Positions 18,572 to 27,489 of a stretch of DNA of 64,000 nt are shown here, one piece after another. Below the pieces are notes generated by a model. It saw only the letters and a list, made by a program, of their open reading frames with translations. It did no database searches and was not told the DNA's origin. The DNA lies in NCBI GenBank assembly GCA_010672965.1, contig JAAHFN010000022.1, positions 1-64,000 of the forward strand. The letters are read 5' to 3'. A program made the translations under genes and the position numbers. Numbering within the stretch: position 1 is the first letter of the stretch; every line of letters starts with the position of its first letter. This DNA comes from Oscillatoria sp. SIO1A7 (GTDB taxonomy: Bacteria; Cyanobacteriota; Cyanobacteriia; Cyanobacteriales; Laspinemataceae).

Positions 18572-19168
18572 CTAACGTTCTGATGAAGACCTTGTCTTTT
18601 GCCACTCGTCCACAAAACCAAGAACGAAAGAGGCCGCTGGGTGATTGAGTAATTGCTTAAGTGCTTCTACACCTCCCGCGCTAATTACGCTAATCACCTC
18701 TTCATACTCTGGATCGTTTTCAATCTTCTCGACCGCCTCTGTAGCAAGCACAATCTTTTGAGCTTTCGTCGTAGTTGGATAAGTTTCAGACAGATGATCT
18801 AATAGCTCATCAATTTTAATCGCTGCTTCCTTAAGATCTTGTTTTTCATTGTATGTATTAAATACATCGCGATACCTGTAACTGTTGTTATAGACATGAT
18901 AGGTGTTACCCCAAATTGTAGATGAAGAGTTTGTTGCGGGTTCTTCCATACACCTTCTAAAAGCATCTAAGGCGCTTATAAAAGCTAAACCTGCAATTGC
19001 TACCAAGGTTTGTTGTAGCGTTACTGCCATGCTGACAGTTACGAGAACCAACAGTATCAGGCACGAAACAACTAATAGAGTAATTCCTACAAAAAACCTG
19101 TATTGTTTCTCAACTTTATACCGTTCCAAAGAAGTTCTTTCTGTTTCAAAGTTGGTCTCAGTTTTCAT
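18572..19168 (-). CDS. Two-TM membrane protein, TRADD-N-associated-like
   Basis: This protein of about 198 residues is predicted to sit in the cytoplasmic membrane. After a charged helix (ERTSLERYKVEKQYR) come two hydrophobic segments, FFVGITLLVVSCLILLVLVTV and a shorter one ending IAGLAFISALDAF, then a spacer (GNTYHVYNNSYR) and a helical C-terminal domain. The C-terminal pattern LKEAAIKIDELLDHLSETYP, then EAVEKIENDPE and GGVEALKQLLNHPAASFVLG, belongs to a very widespread cyanobacterial domain. From memory it resembles the proteins grouped by Pfam as cyanobacterial TRADD-N-associated 2TM (CyanoTRADDas_TM), which were proposed to act in apoptosis-like immunity; a profile search is needed. The ATG at 19168 is chosen because GGAGG lies five bases upstream; the frame is open further up (ATG at 19213). 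It overlaps the upstream gene by 11 nt, so the two are probably coupled. Confidence 0.75.
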   Translation of the reverse strand: MKTETNFETERTSLERYKVEKQYRFFVGITLLVVSCLILLVLVTVSMAVTLQQTLVAIAGLAFISALDAFRRCMEEPATNSSSTIWGNTYHVYNNSYRYRDVFNTYNEKQDLKEAAIKIDELLDHLSETYPTTTKAQKIVLATEAVEKIENDPEYEEVISVISAGGVEALKQLLNHPAASFVLGFVDEWQKTRSSSER

Positions 19169-19697
19169 CTCTGCCTCCAATGCCTTCGTCTTGGTATTTT
19201 CTTTTGTCTCCATAAAACACGCTTGGAGGTTGCCTCCTGGTTTCAGACAGCTTTTCAAATAATCCTAATACCTCGGCAAGAAAATAATCTAACATTTTAG
19301 CAACCCCTAGAATTAGAATTAACACACCAAATAGAGGGGAATTATTAATCAAATACAATCCCACTGCTACGGCTGCAGCGCTTCCTACTATGGTACGGAT
19401 TTTCTGTTCTATGGTCAGTTTGCGACTAAAACTAATTTCTTTTTGTGCCTCCTCTAGCCTAATTAGATCGGCTTTTTGTTCTGTCTGCCTCCGACCTTGC
19501 TCTAGTACAATTTCATTTTGCTCTAGTACAATTTTATTGAGTTCCAGGTATTCTCTAATTTCTTGTGGAGTCTTACCCTGTTTGACAAGTTCGTTAATAG
19601 AAACTAAGTCAGACTGCTCTGAAAGTTGGATGCTGCTACCAGAGCTATCGGACTGAGGAACTATTCCAGAGGTATCTTCCTTAGAGCCTTCAGCCAT
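19158..19697 (-). CDS. Hypothetical coiled-coil two-TM protein
   Basis: This is a 179-residue protein of no recognised family. A Ser/Asp-rich N-terminus is followed by SINELVKQGKTPQEIREYLE, a predicted coiled coil with duplicated NKIVLEQNEIVLEQ, and a Glu/Lys/Arg helix. Two membrane segments follow (IVGSAAAVAVGLYLI and PLFGVLILILGVAKML), then a short amphipathic helix and a polar tail. It is the upstream gene of an overlapping pair; the partner also has two membrane segments, suggesting that the proteins act together in the membrane. The pair runs opposite to the flanking TPS genes. The start ATG at 19697 has only a weak purine stretch upstream. Confidence 0.75.
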   Translation of the reverse strand: MAEGSKEDTSGIVPQSDSSGSSIQLSEQSDLVSINELVKQGKTPQEIREYLELNKIVLEQNEIVLEQGRRQTEQKADLIRLEEAQKEISFSRKLTIEQKIRTIVGSAAAVAVGLYLINNSPLFGVLILILGVAKMLDYFLAEVLGLFEKLSETRRQPPSVFYGDKRKYQDEGIGGRDEN

Positions 19698-20175
19698 CGA
19701 GTCCGTATTCCTGAGAAGTTTTTGGGGTTAAACTGCACAGTTGCTCCAACTGGATGCAGAATTGCTAATTGGGCCGCACTTTACCCAAACTAGCATCTAA
19801 CTAAATATTGCACTAGCAGTACAAATACATAGTTCACCCCAGGCTACCGCATATTTTATCTTGTGTCAATAGCCACTCAAAAAATTTTGCTACGCCAGAT
19901 TCGAGAGCGATAGATTAAGCCGAACTCCATCATTAGGGGCCATAAGACAGGAGTTGGTCGGGTTTTGCTACCGCTCCTCAGTAGAGCTTTGCAAAACCTG
20001 ACAACCCACTATCCGTATCTTAGTGCAACTATTCAAAAAGGACAATAAAGAGCTATGCCTAAGAGACAGAGAATGTCGAATTGAGATTTTAATTCTTATA
20101 CTTATTGAATGACAGACGAGGGAGAGATAGCAATATTATTCTTTCAACAAAGATAGAAAAGCAGGAGGTATGAGT
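19698..20175. other. Divergent intergenic region between the two-TM pair and TPS 2
   Basis: This is largely unique AT-rich sequence, likely holding divergent promoters. One notable inverted repeat at 19957-20002 has arms GTCGGGTTTTGC and GCAAAACCTGAC (one mismatch) around a 22-base loop. No gene is seen. Confidence 0.6.
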
Positions 20176-23100
20176 ATGTTTTTCGTAGGGCTGGCAGGAG
20201 AGCGATCGCCCTCTCAAGAGGCAGAGGGGCAGAGGGGATGGGGAAGGGTGGGAGGAGTGGGAAGGGTGGGAAGGGCTCAAGAAAGTTCTACCCACACTTC
20301 CCACACTTCCCACACTTCCCACACTCCTCTACTTCTTCTCTTGGCCATAAGCTCAGTCCTATTGCCAGCTAAAGCGCGATCGCAAATACTGCCCGATCGC
20401 ACTTTAGGTTCCGAGAATTCTGTAGCAACTCCAGAACTGATTAATAATATAGAGAGCCAGCGGATATCTGGCGGCGCGACTAGAGGCAGTTCTCTATTCC
20501 ACAGCTTTCAGGAATTCAGCATAGAAGCCGGACGAGGGGCGTATTTTACCAACCCCGCAGGAATTGAAAATATTCTGACCCGAGTTACCGGCAGCAATCC
20601 TTCGACTATCTTAGGAACTCTCGGCGTTTTGGGACAAGCAAACTTATTTTTGCTCAATCCCAATGGCATAGTTTTTGGGGCACAAGCACGTCTGGACTTG
20701 CGCGGCTCGTTTCTAGGAACCAGCGCCAATAGCCTCCTATTCCAAGAAGGATTTGAATTTAGCGCTACCAACCCGGAAGCTCCACCCCTGCTAGTAGTAA
20801 ATATTCCCATAGGCTTGAGATTTCGCGACAATCCAGCCGCTATTGTCAATCAATCTAATGCTCTAGATTCTAACGGCGATATAGTCGGTCTTCAGATACT
20901 CCCCGGCGAAACTCTAGCTCTGGTTGGAGGAGATATCCACTTAGATGGCGGAAGCATCCAAGCTGTTGGAGGTCGCATAGAATTAGGCGGCTTATCCAGC
21001 GCCGGAACTGTCAGCATTTTTGGCGATTCCGTAGGACAGGCGTCCCCGCCTGTCCCCAACCAAACTAATAACCCCGACCAAAACCCCGATTCCGTAGGAC
21101 AGGTGTCCCCGCCTTTACCCGATCAAAATTTCCTAAGACTCGATTATCCTGCTGACGTTGAAAGAGCGGATGTAGCTTTGACGAATGAAGGTTTTGTCAG
21201 TGCTGCTGGGGAAGGTGGGAATATTATAGTGCAAGCTCGCAATTTCAATCTTGCCCAAGAAAGCATCCTGCTCGCTGGGGTAGATTCAAATCTAGCTTCG
21301 GATTTAGCTGCAGATTTAGATGAAAATAATGGCTTGCCTGCGGATCGAGCCGGAGATATCGATATTAATGCTACGGGCTCGATCGCTCTTACGGAAGGTA
21401 GCAGTATTGCCAATATCGTGCAACCGAATAGCACCGGCAATGGCGGCAATATTAAGGTGACTGCTGGGGGCTCGGTCTCCTTGGCCGGTGCTTCTCAATT
21501 TATTACCAGCACTTTTGGGCGGGGAAATGCAGGTAATGTTGCGATCGCTGCCGGAGAAACTATTTCTTTTGACGGCAGCTCTGAGGATGGCTTATTTTCT
21601 AGCGGAGCTTTTAGCAGCGTCAATCGTTCGGCGATCGGCAATGGCGGCGATATAACTCTGACGGCGAACTCGGCGATCGTCAGCAATGGCGGCCAACTCA
21701 GCACTAACAGTTTTGGAGAGGGAGATGCAGGAAATATAAGTCTGACGGCGAACTCGGCGATCGTCAGCAATGGCGGCCAACTCAGCACTAGCAGTTTTGG
21801 AGAGGGAGATGCAGGAAATATCGCGATCGCTGCCAACAATACTGTTACTTTTGAGGGAACAAATAGCAGAGCTTCCAGTATATTAGATTTCGGAGGAGTG
21901 GGAAATGGTGGAGACATTACTATATCCACCGGCTCTTTGACAGTTAGGGACGGAGGCCAATTACGAGTCGATACTGCCGGCCAAGGGAATGGAGGAAATT
22001 TGAAGATAGTGGCCAGGGGAAATGTATCTTTTGATGGGAATCCAACTGGAGCATTTGGTAGGGTGGATTTGGGCGGTATTGGTAGAGGGGGTAATATAGA
22101 AATTGAGGCCAGCTCTTTAAGCGTTAGCAATGAGGCGCAGTTGCAGGTGCTAACTCTTGCCGAGGGAGATGCGGGAAATATAACCATAACTACTAGCGAT
22201 CGCGTTTCTTTAAATGACGGTAGTATATTAAGTCAAGTGTTATTCTCAGGGGTCGGTAATGGAGGTAGCATTGCAATTTCTACCGGCTCTTTCAGCGCGA
22301 TCGACGGTGGCAGGCTAAGTGCAGTAAGCGCTGGTGTGGGAAATGCTGGCAGCATTAATATAGTGGCTCGCTCCAGAGTAGATTTTGATGGCAGCAATGC
22401 CTTGAGTTCGGCAAGCCAAGAAGCTGTAGGCAATGCTAACGATATCAATATAGCGACTAAATTGCTCACCGTTCGCAATGGCGCTGCCTTGATAGCGAGC
22501 AGTGAAGGAGATGGCGCTTCCGGCAATATTCAGGTACGAGCGGATTCTATTCGTCTGGAAAATGAAGCCTTTCTGGGTGCGGAAACTCGTCAGGGTGAAG
22601 GCAATATCAATTTGCGATCGCGCGATATTCTCTTGCGCCAAAACAGCAACATTACTACCAGTGCTTTTGGCGAAGCTGCTGGCGGTAACATTGCGATCGA
22701 CGCGGAGAACTTAGCAGCTCTAGAAAATAGCGACATCAGAGCCAATTCCGAAGAAAGCTTTGGAGGCAGAGTTATTGTCAATGCCGAGGGAATTTTTGGC
22801 ACTCAATTCCGCGATCTCCCAACCCTACAAAGCGATATCACTGCCACCTCTCAACTCGGCCCAGAGTTTAGCGGCACCGTAGAAATCAACACTCCAGACG
22901 TTGACCCCAGTTCCGGGCTAATCCAATTTCCGACTCGGGTCGTAGATCCAGAGGAACTAATCGCCCAGAACCCCTGCGAACAAGGAGTCGAAAGTGCATT
23001 TATCATTACCGGACGCGGCGGCCTGCCCCCCAACCCCAACCAAACCCTAGAAGGAGATTTGCTAGATATCGATTTAGTCGAACCAGCTCCCTTGGAGAGT

Positions 23101-23412
23101 TATGAGTTTTCAGTTTTGAGTTATGAGTTCTCAGTTTTGAGTTTTGAGTTGGGGAATATTCCTAGAGTCTCAAGTATGCTAGCCCTGGAGAGTTTTGAGT
23201 TTTCAGTTTTTAATTTTGAGTTAGAAGAGCGAGCTAATAACTCCAACCTTGTAACTCAAAACTCAAACCCCAAAACAGAGAACTATCAGATTACTCCGGC
23301 CCGAGGCTGGATAAGAAACGATCGAGGCGAGGTGGTTTTGACTGCTGACGACCCAACCGGCAGGACAGCCCAGCGCCAGAACTTCTCCTATCCTATTTGT
23401 GGAGGGCTCTGA
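20176..23412 (+). CDS. TPS-family filamentous haemagglutinin-like exoprotein (2)
   Basis: This paralogue of the preceding TPS gene has about 1078 residues. AGGAGG precedes two ATG codons; the second (20176) has proper spacing and gives a start like that of the paralogue (MFFVGLAGE against MFSVERGGK). The signal core PLLLLLAISSVLLPAKARSQ begins near residue 51, behind a low-complexity Gly/Val/Arg and Thr/His/Ser leader. The secretion domain is closely similar to the first protein (ILPDRTLGSENSV, INNIESQRISGG, LNPNGIVFG). The beta-helix body includes an exact-looking 84-bp duplication. The C-terminus carries FIITGRGGLPPNP and ARGWIRNDRGEVVLTADDP. Repeats lie inside the frame at 21027-21110 and 23098-23280. 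It probably shares a TpsB transporter, encoded elsewhere, with its paralogue. Confidence 0.85.
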   Translation: MFFVGLAGERSPSQEAEGQRGWGRVGGVGRVGRAQESSTHTSHTSHTSHTPLLLLLAISSVLLPAKARSQILPDRTLGSENSVATPELINNIESQRISGGATRGSSLFHSFQEFSIEAGRGAYFTNPAGIENILTRVTGSNPSTILGTLGVLGQANLFLLNPNGIVFGAQARLDLRGSFLGTSANSLLFQEGFEFSATNPEAPPLLVVNIPIGLRFRDNPAAIVNQSNALDSNGDIVGLQILPGETLALVGGDIHLDGGSIQAVGGRIELGGLSSAGTVSIFGDSVGQASPPVPNQTNNPDQNPDSVGQVSPPLPDQNFLRLDYPADVERADVALTNEGFVSAAGEGGNIIVQARNFNLAQESILLAGVDSNLASDLAADLDENNGLPADRAGDIDINATGSIALTEGSSIANIVQPNSTGNGGNIKVTAGGSVSLAGASQFITSTFGRGNAGNVAIAAGETISFDGSSEDGLFSSGAFSSVNRSAIGNGGDITLTANSAIVSNGGQLSTNSFGEGDAGNISLTANSAIVSNGGQLSTSSFGEGDAGNIAIAANNTVTFEGTNSRASSILDFGGVGNGGDITISTGSLTVRDGGQLRVDTAGQGNGGNLKIVARGNVSFDGNPTGAFGRVDLGGIGRGGNIEIEASSLSVSNEAQLQVLTLAEGDAGNITITTSDRVSLNDGSILSQVLFSGVGNGGSIAISTGSFSAIDGGRLSAVSAGVGNAGSINIVARSRVDFDGSNALSSASQEAVGNANDINIATKLLTVRNGAALIASSEGDGASGNIQVRADSIRLENEAFLGAETRQGEGNINLRSRDILLRQNSNITTSAFGEAAGGNIAIDAENLAALENSDIRANSEESFGGRVIVNAEGIFGTQFRDLPTLQSDITATSQLGPEFSGTVEINTPDVDPSSGLIQFPTRVVDPEELIAQNPCEQGVESAFIITGRGGLPPNPNQTLEGDLLDIDLVEPAPLESYEFSVLSYEFSVLSFELGNIPRVSSMLALESFEFSVFNFELEERANNSNLVTQNSNPKTENYQITPARGWIRNDRGEVVLTADDPTGRTAQRQNFSYPICGGL
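20221..20325. repeat. Self-complementary low-complexity leader insert of TPS 2
   Basis: Purine-rich GGGAAGGGTGGGAGGAGTGG units are followed by pyrimidine-rich CCACACTTCCCACACTTCC units, so the transcript can fold back on itself. It is read as GRVGGVGRVGRAQ and THTSHTSHTSHT between the start and the signal-peptide core. Confidence 0.8.
21027..21110. repeat. Paired GTAGGACAGG repeats inside TPS 2
   Basis: Two copies of GATTCCGTAGGACAGG(C/T)GTCCCCGCC lie 66 bp apart; the first continues into TGTCC, making GGACAGGCG...CGCCTGTCC. They are read as DSVGQASPPVPNQ and DSVGQVSPPLPDQ. The same GGACAGGCG block is intergenic at about 18274 and 38960-39000. Confidence 0.75.
21658..21825 (+). repeat. 84-bp tandem duplication inside TPS 2
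   Basis: Two consecutive 28-codon units begin CTGACGGCGAACTCGGCGAT at 21658 and 21742 and are identical or nearly so. They encode one beta-helix turn each (LTANSAIVSNGGQLST, then FGEGDAGNI). Confidence 0.85.
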
Positions 23413-23721
23413 TTATCTCTTGACCCACCCCTAATATCAAATCCGGTTAATTAACCTAAAAAACAATCCGCTCGTCCTGAGCCTCTTCGTTGGACGTTAC
23501 AAATTTTTTCTGCGGGTATTTAACCGGATCTGATATAACCCCTCCTAGGAGGGGAAAAGAGCCTAACGGTCGGGGTGGCAGGGCAGAACCCCAAAGCGTA
23601 ATTTTCCAATGAGTTTAGACACACTATATAATATAAAGAGCCAAGAGGATTTGAAGGGCGGCATCTGTAGCGAATTTGAAAATGGTAAAATTCTTGTTTT
23701 TAGTCGAGCCAAAGGGAAGAT
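23413..23721. other. Intergenic gap with a diverged family A element
   Basis: A family A copy with a different centre occupies 23433-23537 (ATATCAAATCCGGTTAATTA to TTTAACCGGATCTGATAT). The remaining 180 bases before the CHAT gene are unique and may hold its promoter. Confidence 0.7.
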
Positions 23722-26700
23722 ATGAAGCAAGCAAACAAAAGCAACCGAGATAAGCGAAGGAAATCGTCTATATATAATAGAGTCGAGGAGGGTTTCCTAG
23801 ATATTGTCGCAAATACTTTCCGAAATATTGCCGCGTTTTTAAGGAGTTGTTTGCCTTTGCAAGGCTCCCCCCGCGATTCCGGCGATCGCGATCGCGCCAC
23901 CCTCCCCCGAATCCCCTCTCGGGAAAAAACTAGGGGATGGCTGCGAGCTTATCGTTCCAGGATTGGCATAGCCCTATTATTTTTTCTCTCAATTCCCATA
24001 CCCTGGATTTTCGCCCAGATGCCCGGGTCAGCCCATATTGCTCCCGGAGGAGAGCATCAACTTTCAACTACCCCTACACTCTACACTCTACACCCTACAG
24101 CCCACACCACACCCTACACCCCTACAGCCGCAGCTTCGCCGGGAGAAATAGTGCAACAGGCGCGGCAACTTTATCAGATCGGGGATTTCGAGGCAGCGGC
24201 TAGAACCTGGCAGCAAGCGGCGGATGCTTTTGCCAATTTAGGCGATCGCCTGAATCAAGCAATGGCTTTAAGCAATCTTTCCTTAAGCTATCAGCAGCTA
24301 GGCCAATGGGACGAAGCAGCCGGAGCGATCGGCCAAAGCCTGGATGTATTGCAAAGTCTAGACAAGACAGAAGACCAATTGCGCGTTTTGGCCGAAAGTT
24401 TGGAAATCCAAGGTTTCGTGCAGCGCTCCAAAGGCGCGTCTCTTGAAGCATTAGAGACTTGGAGGCAGGCGGAGGAAATCTATGTTCAAATGGCCAATCG
24501 ACCCGATCGCTTTAATTCGTCGGACTTGATTCGCGAGAATGCCATTCAAAAGAAAATCGCTAAAAACCAAATTCGCCAAGCAAGAGCCCTACAGGATCTA
24601 GGACTATATCGGAGAGCTTGCAAAACTTTACTCGGAGCTTTGGAACTGGACAATCGAACTTGCCAGGTATCCGAGCCGGAACTTTTTGCTTTTCGCGAAG
24701 GATCGGAACTATTACAAATCGAAGGTTTGGTTGCTCTTGGGGATGTCTTGCGCGTTACCGGCAAGCTGGAGCCAGCCTACGATATTTTGTCTGTAACTCT
24801 AAAAGAAGCTCGGGAGATAGGCTACCCAAAAATTGCCTCAATTTACCTCAGTTTGGGCAGTGCCGAACGAGCCCGGGGCAACGAAAAAATAGCATTAGAT
24901 TTTTACAAAACCGCCGCATCGAAGGCAATATCTCCAACCAGGCGACTTCAGGCACAACTCAATCAACTCAGCTTGTTGCTGGAGGATAAAAACTGGTCGT
25001 TAGCAGAATCTTTGTGGCGAGATATCGCACCGGCGCTCGATAACTTACCTGCCAGCCGCGCTGGAATCTACGCTCAGATTAACTTTGCAGGCAGTTTGGT
25101 AAAAAATGTCGAGTTAAGAGCCAATATAAACCTCGATAATGCCAAACAAAATATTAACTCTCTATTATCGATTCTCGACTCTGCCGACAGAGTTTTAGAC
25201 CGAGCGGTGTCCCAGGCGAAAATGCTGGGAGATACTCGCGCCGGAGCATACTCCCTGAGTGCGCGGGGTCGGCTCTACGAGCTAAGGCAGGAATGGCAAA
25301 CTGCCCAACAATTTACCGAAGAAGCGCTCAATCTGGCTCCAGTCTATAAGGAACCGGATATTGCTTACCAATTATTATGGCAGTTGGGACGGATTCGCAA
25401 AGCTCAAGGAAATAGACAGGGAGCGATCGTTGACTACACGGAAGCAGTGAAAACCCTGCAATCCTTAAGGAGCGACTTAGTAGCAGCCAGCTCGGAAGCT
25501 CAGTTTTCTTTCCGAGAAAGCGTCGAACCCGTCTATAGAGAGCTAGTCGGTCTTCTTTTGCCAGCAGAGGGGGAAGCTACCCAAGCAGAATTGCGAGAAG
25601 CTCGCAAATCGATTGAGTTTCTCCAAGTAGCAGAATTGGATAATTTCTTTCAGGATGCTTGTGCAGACGTGCGTCCGGCTCAAATAGATGCAGTCGATCC
25701 CAAGGCGGCGGTTTTTTACACGATTATTTTACCAGAACGACTGGAAGTAATTGCCGCCCTACCGGGGCAACCTCTGCGCCGTTACGGGACGGCTTTGCCT
25801 CAGGAAGAAGTAGAAGCGACGGTAAAAGAACTACAGCAGGCGGTAACTGTCCGTCGGTTTATCTTAGATATCAAACGCTTTTTTAAACCGTCGCAAAAAG
25901 TCTATGATTGGTTAGTTCGCCCGGTAGAAGCCGAGCTGGCAGAAAGCGGAGTGAAAACTTTGGTTTTTGTCTTAGATGGCAAGCTGCGCAGTATCCCCGT
26001 TTCCGCTCTCTATGACGGAAAGCAATATTTAATAGAGAAGTACGGCGTAGCGGTGACTCCGGGGCTGCAGCTCTTAGACCCGAAACCTTTGCCTCGACAA
26101 GAACTAAAGGCGATCGCAGCGGGACTGACTCAGGCGCGCCAGGGATTTTCGCCGCTTCCCAATGTCGGCTTGGAATTAAATCGCATCGAAGCGGAGGTCG
26201 AGAGCGAAGTGCTGCTCGATGGTTCTTTCACCGAATCCAATTTTCAGAATATAGTTGAATCTTTCCCCTTCCCGGTAGTCCATGTTGCCACTCATGGAGA
26301 ATTCAGTTCTAGCGCCGAAGATACCTTTATCCTTACCTGGGACGATCGCATTAATGCCACCGAACTCAGCAACGTTCTGCGCAGAGATACTCGGGAAACA
26401 ATTCCTATCGAACTCCTTGTTCTCAGTGCTTGCCGAACTGCTGTAGGAGACAAGCGAGCTGCTTTGGGCTTGGCAGGAGTAGCAGTGCGAGCGGGAGCGC
26501 GCAGTACCCTAGCATCTCTTTGGTATGTTTCCGATGAAGCCACCGCTATTTTGATGGAGCGTTTCTATCAAGAACTTGCCAATAGCTCCGTCACCAAAGC
26601 CGAAGCCCTCCGCCGCGCCCAGGAGGCAATTTTGCAAGACCGGAGACTATCCCATCCTTATTATTGGTCGGCCTTCATGCTAGTTGGCAATTGGCTGTAA
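23722..26700 (+). CDS. TPR-CHAT protein, caspase-like peptidase, secreted or membrane-anchored
   Basis: This 992-residue CHAT-family cysteine protease candidate has TPR repeats. A positively charged N-terminus of about 80 residues precedes a hydrophobic segment (IGIALLFFLSIPIPWIFAQ), either an unusually placed signal peptide or a TM anchor. TPR-like helices follow from about residue 140 (ARQLYQIGDFEAAARTWQQA; LNQAMALSNLSLSYQQLGQW) to about 600, then the CHAT domain with catalytic His 858 (HVATHGEF) and Cys 904 (LVLSACRTAVG) and the C-terminal HPYYWSAFMLVG box. Both catalytic residues are present. CHAT proteins next to TPS exoproteins are common in cyanobacteria, and CHAT proteases act in other defence systems; the substrate is unknown. 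A Thr/Pro/Tyr/His-rich insert (CTACACTCTACACCCTACA repeats, 24066-24130) lies between the hydrophobic segment and the first TPR. The start follows GGGAAG. Confidence 0.9.
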   Translation: MKQANKSNRDKRRKSSIYNRVEEGFLDIVANTFRNIAAFLRSCLPLQGSPRDSGDRDRATLPRIPSREKTRGWLRAYRSRIGIALLFFLSIPIPWIFAQMPGSAHIAPGGEHQLSTTPTLYTLHPTAHTTPYTPTAAASPGEIVQQARQLYQIGDFEAAARTWQQAADAFANLGDRLNQAMALSNLSLSYQQLGQWDEAAGAIGQSLDVLQSLDKTEDQLRVLAESLEIQGFVQRSKGASLEALETWRQAEEIYVQMANRPDRFNSSDLIRENAIQKKIAKNQIRQARALQDLGLYRRACKTLLGALELDNRTCQVSEPELFAFREGSELLQIEGLVALGDVLRVTGKLEPAYDILSVTLKEAREIGYPKIASIYLSLGSAERARGNEKIALDFYKTAASKAISPTRRLQAQLNQLSLLLEDKNWSLAESLWRDIAPALDNLPASRAGIYAQINFAGSLVKNVELRANINLDNAKQNINSLLSILDSADRVLDRAVSQAKMLGDTRAGAYSLSARGRLYELRQEWQTAQQFTEEALNLAPVYKEPDIAYQLLWQLGRIRKAQGNRQGAIVDYTEAVKTLQSLRSDLVAASSEAQFSFRESVEPVYRELVGLLLPAEGEATQAELREARKSIEFLQVAELDNFFQDACADVRPAQIDAVDPKAAVFYTIILPERLEVIAALPGQPLRRYGTALPQEEVEATVKELQQAVTVRRFILDIKRFFKPSQKVYDWLVRPVEAELAESGVKTLVFVLDGKLRSIPVSALYDGKQYLIEKYGVAVTPGLQLLDPKPLPRQELKAIAAGLTQARQGFSPLPNVGLELNRIEAEVESEVLLDGSFTESNFQNIVESFPFPVVHVATHGEFSSSAEDTFILTWDDRINATELSNVLRRDTRETIPIELLVLSACRTAVGDKRAALGLAGVAVRAGARSTLASLWYVSDEATAILMERFYQELANSSVTKAEALRRAQEAILQDRRLSHPYYWSAFMLVGNWL

Positions 26701-27198
26701 TCTATAGGAATTGGGAAGAGCGGAATTGGCCAAAAAACGCGGGCGTGTAGGGACTGACTCGCGCCTGGGATTTTGGCTGGGTGCCATCATCGCTACTCCG
26801 ACTTGCATGGGGGCGAGATACCCTAAGGAAGGTTATAAGTGTTTTCTATAAGTATTGAACCGGATTTAATATTAGTTTCCGGCATTTGTATCAATTTTAA
26901 ATAAATAGTCAAATTATAGCGTTTCTCAAATAAGTGTAATAAAAGAAACGTAGGGGCGATAGCATCCTTTGGACTATCTCGACGCTCCGAACGGTAATTC
27001 CCGTACTGGGATGCAACGCCGGTGACTCCTTACATCAATTTGAGAACCGCTATATGTTTTTCAGTGATTAAACGTATTTTTTTAAAACAGCTCGCTCCGT
27101 ATAATTTCGTATTGATGATTTATTTGTTTTTTTGAGTCACTAATGGTATAATGAGATACGCAAGCTTGGTAGAATATATGCCTTTGAAGGTTGACCTT
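26701..27198. other. Intergenic region with a family E element
   Basis: Unique sequence follows the CHAT gene, then a family E element at 26915-27054 (TATAGCGTTTCTCAAATAAG to TTGAGAACCGCTATA). AT-rich sequence before the cupin gene may hold its promoter. Confidence 0.7.
26915..27054. repeat. Family E palindromic repeat (copy 1)
   Basis: The ends TATAGCGTTTCTCAAAT and TTTGAGAACCGCTATA are inverted, with inner GTAGGGGCGATAGCATCC and GGGATGCAACGCCGG. Other copies lie at 27678-27809, at 54457-54606, and split at 41568-41837. Confidence 0.8.
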
Positions 27199-27489
27199 AT
27201 GAACCAAAAAACAATGGAAATAAAGGTAGAACGCCAAATAAATCAAGAAAGGCTCGAAAAACTTGGGATTACAAGTTGGCCTATATGGACAAAAGAACAA
27301 TCCGAATTTCCTTGGACTTATGACGATACAGAAACTTGCTATTTTTTAGAAGGATATGCGGTGGTAATTCCCGATGGTGGCTTACCTGTAGAAATAGGCA
27401 AAGGTGACTTGGTAACTTTTCCCGCTGGTATGTCTTGTGTTTGGACTATTCGCCGCGACGTAAAAAAACACTACGCTTTCGGACTTTAG
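27199..27489 (+). CDS. Cupin domain protein (Cupin_3/DUF861 type)
   Basis: This protein of about 96 residues is a single small beta-barrel of the cupin_3 (DUF861) family, related to ureidoglycine-aminohydrolase-like and EutQ-like cupins; the ligand is unknown. The diagnostic order is ITSWPIWTKEQSEFPWTYDDTETCYFLEG, then GDLVTFPAGMSCVW and KKHYAFG at the end. The frame is open from 27151, but ATG 27199 (MNQKTMEIKV) has AAGG at suitable spacing and fits the family length; ATG 27214 is an alternative. It stands alone between repeats. Confidence 0.8.
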   Translation: MNQKTMEIKVERQINQERLEKLGITSWPIWTKEQSEFPWTYDDTETCYFLEGYAVVIPDGGLPVEIGKGDLVTFPAGMSCVWTIRRDVKKHYAFGL

